Positions 56,071-63,803 of a stretch of DNA of 64,000 nt are shown piece after piece. Where the stretch lies: NCBI GenBank assembly GCA_004296775.1, contig RHGE01000012.1:32210-96209 (forward strand). The letters are read 5' to 3'. This DNA is from Marinilabiliaceae bacterium JC017. GTDB taxonomy: Bacteria > Bacteroidota > Bacteroidia > Bacteroidales > Marinilabiliaceae. Numbering within the stretch: the stretch's first letter is position 1; the number at the start of each line of letters is the position of its first letter. The notes under the pieces are model-generated. The model made no database searches and had not been told where the DNA came from. It was given only the letters and a program-made list of their open reading frames with translations. Both the position numbers and the translations under genes were made by a program.

Positions 56071-56880
56071 GGTTATAAAAACTCCGTGTCTCCGCACCTC
56101 TGTGTTTATATTTCTTCTCAACAAAGATTACAATAGTACCCTCCCCAACCCTCCCTGCACGCAAGGAGGGAGCAATAGCCTCGCAATATCGCACTTGTAC
56201 ATAATGCTTCCCGGCTTACTGATTTTAAGGTTCCAGATTGAGAAATCCTTTTCAGTTTCTCTGCGTTCAATAAAACTCGTATAATTCACGGTTATAAATA
56301 ACTCCGTGTCTCCGTGCCTCTGTGTTTATATTTATCAACCAAGATTTAAAAGGTACCCTCCCCAACCCTCCCTGCACGCAAGGAGGGAGCAATAGCCTCG
56401 CAATATCGTACTTGTATATAATGCTTCACGGCTTACTGATTTTAAGGTTCCAGATTGAGAAATCCTTTTCAGTTTCTCTGCGTTCACTAAAATTCGTATA
56501 ATTCACGGTTATAAATAACTCCGTGTCTCCGTGCCTCTGTGTTTATATTTCTTCTCAACAAAGATTACAATAGTACCCTCCCCAACCCTCCCTGCACGCA
56601 AGGAGGGAGCAATAGCCTCGCAATATCGTACTTGTACATAATGCTTCACGGCTTACTGATTATAAGGTTCCAGTCTTAGAAATCCTTTTCAGCTTCTCTG
56701 CGTTCAATAAAACTCGTATAATTCACGGTTATAAATAACTCCGTGCCTCTGTGTTTATATCCTCCGCCTTACAACCTGGACTTCTATCCCAAAAGTTTAT
56801 TCGTACCCGGAGAAATTCTCATAATTCGTTTAATTCGAGGTTAAAAACTCCGTGTCTCTGTGCCTCTGTGTTGGACAACC
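56071..56880. repeat. Tandem array of about 218-bp units, three and a half copies
   Basis: GGTTATAAA-type unit starts lie at 56071, 56290, 56507 and 56727 (spacing 219, 217, 220), with a shortened last unit at about 56839. Each full unit has ACTCCGTGTCTCCG, a hairpin CCCTCC-N10-GGAGGG, GCAATAGCCTCGCAATATCG and TTTCTCTGCGTTCA. The array separates the ZIP and TonB receptor genes and so lies in the receptor's 5' region. Confidence 0.88.
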
Positions 56881-56881
56881 C

Positions 56882-57688
56882 CTACAAGAACAACAATAAA
56901 CTAACCGCCATCAAAGCCATTCCGCCAACCAGTCCATAAATCGAAAGATGGTGCTCCCCATATTCACGGGCCGCCGGCAAAAGCTCATCCAGACTAATGA
57001 ATACCATGATACCGGCCACCCCGGCAAATACAACACCAAAGGTTAAGGGTGTCATGAACGGCATTAGAATGAGGTAACCGATTAATGCACCAACAGGCTC
57101 CGACAAACCGGATAGAAAACTTAACCTAAAGGCTTTCCGCCGGTTACCGGTAGCATAATAAATGGGTACCGATACCGCAATGCCCTCCGGGATATTATGA
57201 ATTGCAATGGCTACTGCAATAGCAATACCCAGGTTAGGGTCCTGCAACGCTGCCGTAAAGGTGGCCAAGCCCTCCGGAAAGTTGTGTATCCCAATGGCAA
57301 GGGCGGTGAAAACACCCATCCGCATCAGCTTTTTCTTATGTGGCTTCTCATCCGACATCTCCTCAATAGAGTGTACCTCATGCGGATTCTCCACCTCCGG
57401 AATGAATTTATCTATTAAGGCAATAAAGAGCATCCCGCCAAAGAAGGCCAGCACCGTGTACCAGGTTCCCGGCACATTGCCATAGGCTTCCACCATGGTG
57501 TTCTTTGCCTCGGAAAAAATCTCCACAAAGGATACATAAATCATCACCCCGGCCGAAAAACCGAGCGCCAAAGACAAGAAACGCGTATTGGTCCGTTTAG
57601 CAAAAAAAGCCATGGCACTGCCTATTCCTGTAGAAAGACCCGCAAAAAGGGTCAGACCAAAAGCCATTAAAACAGTATTAAATTCCAT
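56882..57688 (-). CDS. zupT: ZIP family divalent metal transporter
   Basis: A 268-residue inner-membrane protein with eight predicted helices. The binuclear metal site is formed by [13 protein letters not shown] in helix 4 and [14 protein letters not shown] in helix 5, both complete. The loop between helices 3 and 4 is His- and Glu-rich ([21 protein letters not shown]). Members of the ZupT branch take up zinc, iron or manganese. The MntR-like gene upstream on the same strand makes manganese or iron slightly more likely than zinc, but the motifs do not decide. Confidence 0.93.
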   Translation of the reverse strand: MEFNTVLMAFGLTLFAGLSTGIGSAMAFFAKRTNTRFLSLALGFSAGVMIYVSFVEIFSEAKNTMVEAYGNVPGTWYTVLAFFGGMLFIALIDKFIPEVENPHEVHSIEEMSDEKPHKKKLMRMGVFTALAIGIHNFPEGLATFTAALQDPNLGIAIAVAIAIHNIPEGIAVSVPIYYATGNRRKAFRLSFLSGLSEPVGALIGYLILMPFMTPLTFGVVFAGVAGIMVFISLDELLPAAREYGEHHLSIYGLVGGMALMAVSLLLFL

Positions 57689-57716
57689 ATTTTATATTTT
57701 AAAGTATTCTTTCTAT

Positions 57717-57808
57717 AAAAAGTATCAAGTACAGAGTATCAAGATGATTTACTGCTAGCCAAAATATTTTGCCAGGAAAAACACGAACATCACTGATAAG
57801 ATACTATG
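57717..57808 (+). repeat. Dispersed repeat family 2, copy upstream of zupT
   Basis: AAAAAGTATCAAGTACAGAG, TATCAAGATGATTTACTGC, GCCAAAATATTTTGCC, ACACGAACATCACTGATAAG. The AACCTGGACAAG end is lost. It abuts family 1 copy D directly. Confidence 0.8.
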
Positions 57809-58113
57809 TTTTTTAGGAGTACCCTGAAAAAAAGCCTCTTCGAGGGATGTTACCTTTAGTTTGTTATTTTAACAAGATTCATTATACACCGCGGAGGCGC
57901 TGAGACGCAGAGATTTTTCATCAATTGGGAGTTGAGATTGTTCTTTGGAAAGTACAGGTTGTTTCAAAATATTTCTATCTGTTTCAACGTATCTCCATTT
58001 ATATCTAAGTGTTTCCATCTATTTCTCCCCTCTAACTTCTGACCTCTATCCTCTCTATATATTTCTATCCAATTTGAACAACATGTTGGTAAAAGTTACT
58101 TCCTAAGCGTCTA
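57805..58113 (-). repeat. Dispersed repeat family 1, copy D
   Basis: On the minus strand: CGCTTAGG-like end, AACTTTTACCAACATGTTG, purine-rich ATGGAAACACTTAG units, the CTCTGCGTCTCAGCGCCTC insert shared with copy B, and GGTAACATCCCTCGAAGAGG plus C and seven T. It fills the gap between the regulator gene and zupT. Confidence 0.85.
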
Positions 58114-58139
58114 AAAGCCTTTAATCCTCCTACAATAAT

Positions 58140-58802
58140 CTATTTTTCCATGACGCAATAAATCTGCTCAGCAATGGTTTTTGTCACCACAATAATCTGA
58201 TCCTCCAGCCTTATCTCACAGGAACCATCCATTACAAACCGTTTCACCAAATCAATTGTTTTATCCAGCTGAATCCCATAACGGTCGTAAAACGCAGCGA
58301 ACTCCTGATCAGCATAGGTCAGCCGGACAATTCGTCCGTTACATCCCTCCTCCATAATTGACAATTTCATGACGGCACTTGTTGACGGCATACGCCCTTC
58401 TTTGTCGGGAATGGGATCACCATGCGGATCAAACTGCGGCTGTCCCAGGTAGTGATCAATGGCATTGAGCAGCTCCATGGATGCCTGGTGCTCCAGTCGC
58501 TCTGCTTCCAGATGCACCTGCTGCAGATCCATCCCCAACACCCGGTGCAGGAAAAGCTCCCACAACCGATGGCGCCGGATAACAGCCAGCGCCATTTGCT
58601 CTCCCACAGCCGTCAGCTTCAATTCTTTGTATTTCTGATAATCAACCAGCCCTTTCTTTGCCAGCTTCCGGGCCATATCTGTCACCCCCGCATTGGAAAT
58701 ACCCAAGCGCTCTGCTAATAAAGAGCTGGTCACCAACTGTTGGGCTTCCCTGCCTATGAGGTAAATATTCTTAATAAAGTCTTCTATCGATACTGATACC
58801 AT
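58140..58802 (-). CDS. DtxR/MntR family metal-dependent transcriptional regulator
   Basis: A 220-residue repressor. The N-terminal winged helix-turn-helix is VTSSLLAERLGISNAGVTDM then LAKKGLVDYQKYKELKLT. The dimer and metal domain includes RRHRLWELFLHRVLGMDLQQ, VHLEAERLEHQ and FDPHGDPIPDKEG, the usual DtxR/MntR/IdeR ligand-bearing segments. A C-terminal FeoA/SH3-like domain (about 150-220) is present, unlike the short Bacillus MntR. It stands at the head of the zupT / TonB receptor group, and a palindrome in its own promoter suggests autoregulation. Confidence 0.93.
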   Translation of the reverse strand: MVSVSIEDFIKNIYLIGREAQQLVTSSLLAERLGISNAGVTDMARKLAKKGLVDYQKYKELKLTAVGEQMALAVIRRHRLWELFLHRVLGMDLQQVHLEAERLEHQASMELLNAIDHYLGQPQFDPHGDPIPDKEGRMPSTSAVMKLSIMEEGCNGRIVRLTYADQEFAAFYDRYGIQLDKTIDLVKRFVMDGSCEIRLEDQIIVVTKTIAEQIYCVMEK

Positions 58803-58821
58803 AATTAACCTTCTTTGCGTA

Positions 58822-58852
58822 CAAATTTAAGTAAGCTTAAATATTCTGCAAA
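58822..58852 (-). promoter_or_regulatory. Promoter of the DtxR/MntR-type regulator
   Basis: On the minus strand TTTG at 58849-58852 is followed after exactly 19 bases by TAAATTTG at 58822-58829: both halves match the Bacteroidota consensus. The ATG is 19 bases further on. This is the best promoter in the window. Confidence 0.75.
58826..58841. promoter_or_regulatory. Candidate metal-regulator operator
   Basis: A 6-4-6 palindrome TTTAAG-TAAG-CTTAAA overlapping the -7 box and spacer of the regulator's promoter. DtxR/MntR-class repressors bind palindromes of this size and AT-rich arms, so autorepression is the simple reading. I did not find an equally good copy before zupT or the TonB receptor gene. 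Confidence 0.55.
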
Positions 58853-58888
58853 CTTTATTTAGACTTTTTATAAATAAGGATGCAAAAA

Positions 58889-60357
58889 TGGCCTGGAAGG
58901 TCATTTGTACAAGCATAGGGTTTTACCCCTATGTCCATTGGTGTATATAAATTAAACCTGCAAGGGTGTTTGTGTGACATTGTCATGATAGAATTTAATA
59001 CATATCAGGCCTTCAGCCTTCATTATTACTGTGATTAGCAACACAGGGTTGAAACCCTGTGCTGTTACAGACACTCCTTCGGAGTTTAAAGACCATGTCT
59101 GTTGCAAGGACAAATACAGCGTTGGTGTATTGGCACTATAAATAAAAACAGCATTACCGGATGCCGGAGGTATCCAATGTTTGTAGCAGTAGCAATAAGA
59201 CATACATTCGACTCCGGCTGGAGTCGCACATATATTATACATCCTCTATCTATAAACATGCCAACCCGCCGGGATGAGGGTTCAAAGTTTCAACCCTGTG
59301 CTGTTACAGACACTCCTTCGGAGTTTAAAGACCATGTCTGTTGTAAGGGTAAATACAGCGTTGGAGTATTAGCTCTTAAATAAAAACAGCATTAACGGAT
59401 GCCGGAGGTATCCAATGTTTGTAGCAGTAGCAATAAGACATACATTCGACTCCGGCTGGAGTCGCACATATATTATACATCCATTATCTATAAACATGCC
59501 ATCCTGCTGGGATGGGGGTTTAAAATTGATACCATGTATTGTTACAGACACTCCTTCGGAGTTTAAAGACCATGTCTGTTGCAAGGGGAAATGGAGCGTT
59601 GGTGTATTGGCACTATAAATAAAAACAGCAATTACCGGATGCCGGAGGTATCCAATGTTTGTAGCAGTAGCAATAAGACATACATTCGACTCCAGCTGGA
59701 GTCGTACATATATTATGCACATCCTTTATCTATAAACATACCATCCCGCTGGGATGTGAGTTAAAAGTTGCAACCCTGTGCCTGTTACAGACACTTCTTC
59801 GGAGTTTAAAGACCATGTCTGTTGCAAGGGGAAATGGAGCGTTGGTGTATTGGCACTATAAATAAAAACAGCAATTACCGGATGCCGGAGGTATCCAATG
59901 TTTGTAGCAGTAGCAATAAGACATACATTCGACTCCTGCCGGAGTCGCACATATATTATACATCCTCTATCTATAAACATGCCATCCCGCCGGGATGGGG
60001 GTTTAAAAGCAGGTCGTTAATCATCTATCGGCATTACACCCAAGTCATTTTGATATACAAAACCAACAGAAGTACGCTATTCCTTCTCCTATTGAGGAAA
60101 TCCAGATTAATCAGAACAATTAAGCGTTACAGTATTCTGGCCTGAAAGGTCATTTGTATTAGCATAGGGTTTTAACCCTATGTCCATTGGTGTATGTAAA
60201 TTAAACCCTGCAAGGGTGTTTGTGTGGCATTGTTATAATTAGAATTTAATACATATCAGGCCTTCAGCCTTCATTATTACTGTGATTAGCAACACAGGGT
60301 TGAAACCCTGTGCTGTTACAGACACTCCTTCGGAGTTTAAAGGCAGGTCGTTATCAG
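58889..60357. repeat. Tandem array of about 240-bp units built from short hairpins
   Basis: The landmark ACACTCCTTCGGAGTTTA recurs at 59071, 59310, 59548, 59791 and 60322. Each unit holds several tight hairpins: CAGGGTTGAAACCCTG, ACTCC-TTC-GGAGT, GGATGCC-GGA-GGTATCC, GACTCC-GGCT-GGAGTC and CATCCC-GCC-GGGATG. The two flanks, 58889-59090 and 60137-60342, are themselves about 200-base direct repeats (CATAGGG-TTTTA-CCCTATG, AACCTGCAAGGGTGTTTG, CAGGCCTTCAGCC). Frames inside are fragmentary and not credible genes. Confidence 0.9.
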
Positions 60358-60657
60358 CTATCATCATTACACCAATCTAATTTTACCCAGGTTTGGCACA
60401 ACACACACGGTACGATTCATCAATAAACCACTAAAACACCTAACCACAATACACAACAGCACCAAACCTGCTAAAAACGGCCACTACAGCCGCATTCACG
60501 CCTAATTAAACAAATCGTATCATTTTCGTTAACCCTAAAAAATGGTGCAATACAATAAGAATTGAATTATTTCATCAAAAAATCAACACAAAACAGAACC
60601 ACTTAATATCATTTTTATACTTTTAGGGGTTTGAAAAAAATCTATACACAAATAATT
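60358..60657. other. Leader region of the peptide locus
   Basis: No gene or repeat beyond the end of the hairpin array. A TACTTTTA at 60617-60624 is two bases off the -7 consensus and is a weak promoter candidate for the peptide gene. Confidence 0.4.
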
Positions 60658-60843
60658 ATGAAAAACTTAAATCTTTACGTAAATCCAACCCCAGCCAAAG
60701 AGACTGAAAACTCCCTCTTGGATGCTTTTATCAACGAAAATAACGATACCCTACTGGAAAATACCGAAATCCTAAACATCCGCGGAGGTGGGACTGAAGG
60801 CGAAGGGGGTATCGCTGTTCAATATGAAGAAATCCCAGTGTAA
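60658..60843 (+). CDS. Small double-glycine leader peptide (possible signal or modified-peptide precursor)
   Basis: A 61-residue peptide from the ATG at 60658 (a TTG at 60631 would add nine residues). The leader-like part starts MKNLNLYVNPTP and ends LLENTEILNIRGG, which fits the GG-leader pattern: Leu at -12, Glu at -8, Ile at -7 and -4, Gly-Gly at -2/-1. Cleavage would release about 17 residues, G-TEGEGGIAVQYEEIPV. Such leaders are cut by C39 peptidase transporters; none is in the window. The C-terminal motif EGxGGIAxxYExI is shared with the next gene. No cysteine is present, so lanthionine chemistry is excluded; Thr and several Glu leave ester or amide ring formation conceivable. No family name is recognised. 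Confidence 0.7.
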   Translation: MKNLNLYVNPTPAKETENSLLDAFINENNDTLLENTEILNIRGGGTEGEGGIAVQYEEIPV

Positions 60844-60974
60844 TCAATAATGAGAAAATCAATAAATGCCAATTCCATTAATTAGATTACCAAATCATTA
60901 AAAAAGAATTGGCATCATTGGATTATCCTCATTTTTATAGCCATCTAAATTCATAAACCTACACATAGAAAAAC

Positions 60975-61334
60975 ATGAAAAACTTAGTTCCCTACGTAAA
61001 TTTAGAAACCTTAAAAGATTCAAATGGCCGCATTGAGGCCTTCCTTGTAAGAGCAGCGGTTAACTTACCTGCCGACAGTACCCCAAAACACAATGGCGAT
61101 GGCGCAATAGCCGACAATGTTCTGTATCGTCCATTAACTATTTCCTATAATGGCACTTCCAGTGAAACCAAGCTTTTCCACTTCGAGTTCATCATCAAAC
61201 GCGATGAAGTTGGTTTGCTGGAGCGAGGGGCCAAAGTGAATGTGAAAAACGGTATGCAGCGAGAAGGTGCAAGTTTACGAGGTATTGAAGGCACAGGAGG
61301 CATCGCCTTTGACTATGAAGATATTGAAGATTAA
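60975..61334 (+). CDS. 119-residue protein of unknown function sharing both ends with the GG peptide
   Basis: Begins MKNLVPYVN (the peptide has MKNLNLYVN) and ends GIEGTGGIAFDYEDIED (the peptide has GTEGEGGIAVQYEEIPV). The middle, about residues 20-95, is unrelated to the peptide and looks like a small beta-rich domain (YRPLTISYNGTSSETKLFHFEFIIKRDEVGLLERG). No signal peptide, membrane helix or cysteine. There is no clear Gly-Gly leader site. It lies 131 bases after the peptide gene and 9 bases before the kinase gene, so it is probably co-transcribed with the kinase. Function unknown: a longer precursor, a carrier or a cognate binding protein are all possible. Confidence 0.7.
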   Translation: MKNLVPYVNLETLKDSNGRIEAFLVRAAVNLPADSTPKHNGDGAIADNVLYRPLTISYNGTSSETKLFHFEFIIKRDEVGLLERGAKVNVKNGMQREGASLRGIEGTGGIAFDYEDIED

Positions 61335-61343
61335 TAATTTATT

Positions 61344-63452
61344 ATGAAACTACCAAATGTCAATTCATATTATTCGCACTTGTTGTCTATTATAAGAATT
61401 GGCATTTGTTTTTTCTTAATTATCACATCATCTTCTCAATTAATAGCTCAATCGCTAACAGAAATTAAGTTTTATAACGATTTTGACTCCCTAAAGACTA
61501 ATAGCGAAACAAAAAAAGCTTTAAACCTTCATATTGACATTTGCAAATTTATAATTAACGACAGCGCAAATGTAAAAGCTAGAAGGCTTCTCAATATCTC
61601 AAAACAAAATTTAGAATTTAAACACATAGTTTTACTTGCTAAAGCAAGAAAATATCTTGTTACCCGAAACTTGAACAAAGCATTACAACCACTAGAAAAA
61701 ACACTAACGTATTACTCAGACAATGCAATTCAAGAAGGAACCGCACTTAGTTACGAATATTTTGGAAAGATCTACAACAAACAAAATGAGTTAACAAAAT
61801 CCTTAGAATCCTTTCAAAAAGCACTTCCCATATATAACGCTCTAAAAGATAGTGCAAAAATTTGCAAATTGAACATTTTCATTGGAATTGTATCGTTAAA
61901 AACAAATTTACTTACTATTTCTAAAGAGAAATTCAAGAAAGCCTACCTCATTGCAAAAAAAATGTCATATGAATCTGGAGAAATTTATGCATTAAAAAAT
62001 CTTGCTGTCACTTATTCAAAACTAAACCAAATAGATAGCTCAACAGTCATATTAACAAACTTAAATGAACAATATCAATTATCACAAAAAGACAAAGCGC
62101 TTATTACAGCCAATCTAGGCAGTAATTATCATTTAAAAAACAACCTCAAAATTGCTAAAAAATACTATACTGAAAGCTTAGATATAAAAACAAAATTAAA
62201 CGACTCAATCGGAATATCTCGTTTATTGAATAACTTAGGCAGACTTTCATTTCAAAGTAATGACCTTATAAATGCAAAGAAATTTCTTCATAAAAGCCTC
62301 GCTCTCGCAAATACACAAAATAATATTGAACAAAAAGTCTTTAACTACTATAACTTAGTTGAGCTCTACATCTTAACCCACAACAGTGATTCAAGCAGGA
62401 AATACCTGGATCTCTATCATGTTTTCAGTGACTCCCTAAACAACAACAAAATTCAAAAAGAGATACTGGAACTCAATGAGAAATACAAAGCCCAGGAGAA
62501 AGACCGGGAGATAGACCTGATGCAGAAGGAGGATCTGCTGCAGATGGCACAACTGAAGAACCAGGAGGTGGTCATCTTTGCGGTTTCATGCGTCCTGGGA
62601 GTGGTGCTGTTATTAGGTTATTTCATCAACCGGCAGCGGCGCCAGTTGAAACAGTCACAAAAGCAATTGCAACAACAGAAAAATGAAATTGCTGCCATAA
62701 ACGAAGAGTTACAGCTCAGCAACCAGGCAAAAGACCGCATCCTCTCCATCATTGGCCATGACCTGCGCGGGCCGGTTGGTGGGATAAAAGAGCTGATGGA
62801 TCTCTACCTGGAGTTACCGGATTATGAACCGGGAGATTTCCGCAAACTACTGAGGGCTGCCCGGGAGTCTTCCACCTCTACCTATCACCTGCTGGAAAAC
62901 CTGCTCAACTGGGCCAACACACAAAGAGGCCGCATTGCCTATAACCCGGAAGCAATCACCCTGAAACCATTGGTGGAACAAACCACCCAACTGCTCAATA
63001 CTATGGCCCGCCCCAAGAAGATATGTTTCGGCAGCAACGTCCCGGAATGCATCGAGCTTTACGCGGACGAAAACATGCTGCGGACCATTCTGCGTAACCT
63101 TCTCTCCAATGCCGTTAAATTCTCACCGGAAGAATCGGTGATCACCATTATTACGCGCCTGGAAGATAAACAAGCAATCATTGGCATACAGGATCAAGGG
63201 AAGGGGGTATCAGGGAAAGAGCTGGATGAGCTATTCAAGAAAAAAGAGACTTACTTCCTGGATAATAAGAAGACAGCCAAAGGAACCGGCCTGGGACTAA
63301 TCCTTTGCAAAGAGTTTGTGGAATACCACCAGGGTAAAATATGGATTGAGTCGAAAGAGAATTGTGGTACCACCGTTTGGTTTACCATTCCCCTGAATGT
63401 GACACAAACAGACACCCCGGAAAATGTAGATCAGCTATCCGCTTCTGAGTAA
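61344..63452 (+). CDS. TPR sensor histidine kinase
   Basis: A 702-residue kinase with signal peptide ending QLIAQ and a periplasmic TPR array (about residues 85-370: YEYFGKIYNKQNELTKSLES, ITANLGSNYHLKNNLKIAKK). It has one membrane helix near 410-428 (VVIFAVSCVLGVVLLLGYF) and a coiled coil of Gln/Lys. The kinase core has the phospho-acceptor in SIIGHDLRGPVGGI near residue 472, the N box LRNLLSNAVKFS, G1 IQDQGKGV and G2 GTGLGLIL. No receiver is fused and no regulator follows within the window. Base composition changes sharply near 62450: lines 61441-61500 and 62101-62160 hold 18 and 16 G+C of 60, whereas 62761-62820 and 62881-62940 hold 35 and 33. The sensor half and kinase half thus look to be of different origin. 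Confidence 0.92.
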   Translation: MKLPNVNSYYSHLLSIIRIGICFFLIITSSSQLIAQSLTEIKFYNDFDSLKTNSETKKALNLHIDICKFIINDSANVKARRLLNISKQNLEFKHIVLLAKARKYLVTRNLNKALQPLEKTLTYYSDNAIQEGTALSYEYFGKIYNKQNELTKSLESFQKALPIYNALKDSAKICKLNIFIGIVSLKTNLLTISKEKFKKAYLIAKKMSYESGEIYALKNLAVTYSKLNQIDSSTVILTNLNEQYQLSQKDKALITANLGSNYHLKNNLKIAKKYYTESLDIKTKLNDSIGISRLLNNLGRLSFQSNDLINAKKFLHKSLALANTQNNIEQKVFNYYNLVELYILTHNSDSSRKYLDLYHVFSDSLNNNKIQKEILELNEKYKAQEKDREIDLMQKEDLLQMAQLKNQEVVIFAVSCVLGVVLLLGYFINRQRRQLKQSQKQLQQQKNEIAAINEELQLSNQAKDRILSIIGHDLRGPVGGIKELMDLYLELPDYEPGDFRKLLRAARESSTSTYHLLENLLNWANTQRGRIAYNPEAITLKPLVEQTTQLLNTMARPKKICFGSNVPECIELYADENMLRTILRNLLSNAVKFSPEESVITIITRLEDKQAIIGIQDQGKGVSGKELDELFKKKETYFLDNKKTAKGTGLGLILCKEFVEYHQGKIWIESKENCGTTVWFTIPLNVTQTDTPENVDQLSASE

Positions 63453-63467
63453 ATCAACGCCATCAGA

Positions 63468-63675
63468 TAGTATTAGGCGCTTAGGTCGCAACTTTTACCA
63501 ACATGTTGTTCAAATTGGATGGAAATACATAGAAAGGTTAGAGGGGGAAATAAATAGAAATACATGGAAACATATTGAAATAGACCACACTTGTCAATGT
63601 CAATCTCGAACAACAATCAGCATTAAGTAACATCCCTCGAAGAGGCTTTTTTCAGGCTTCTCCTGAAAAAACATA
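63468..63675 (+). repeat. Dispersed repeat family 1, copy E
   Basis: TATTAGGCGCTTAGG, GCAACTTTTACCAACATG, TTCAAATTGGATGGAAATAC, purine-rich middle, ACATCCCTCGAAGAGGC plus six T, then TCTCCTGAAAAAACATAG. It starts 16 bases after the kinase stop, in the same orientation; its CCTC-GAA-GAGG hairpin with T-run may end the kinase transcript. Confidence 0.85.
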
Positions 63676-63803
63676 GTGTCTTACAGGTGATATTGGTGTA
63701 TTTATTGGCAAAATATTTTGGCGAGCAGTAAATCATCTTGATACTCTGTACTCGATGCTTTTCATTTTTTACTTTTCAGGCTTGTCCGGATTAGGATATT
63801 AGA
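63676..63803 (-). repeat. Dispersed repeat family 2, inverted copy
   Basis: Reverse complement of the family: TGTCTTACAGGTGATATTGG, GGCAAAATATTTTGGC, GCAGTAAATCATCTTGATAC, ACTTTTCAGGCTTGTCC. It abuts family 1 copy E in the same relative arrangement as the pair at 57717-58113. Confidence 0.8.

Noticed and set aside
58952..60145. Several 60-117-codon frames in the hairpin array
   Set aside because: Each is a repetition of the 240-bp unit read in different phases; the products mirror the hairpins and have no family features.
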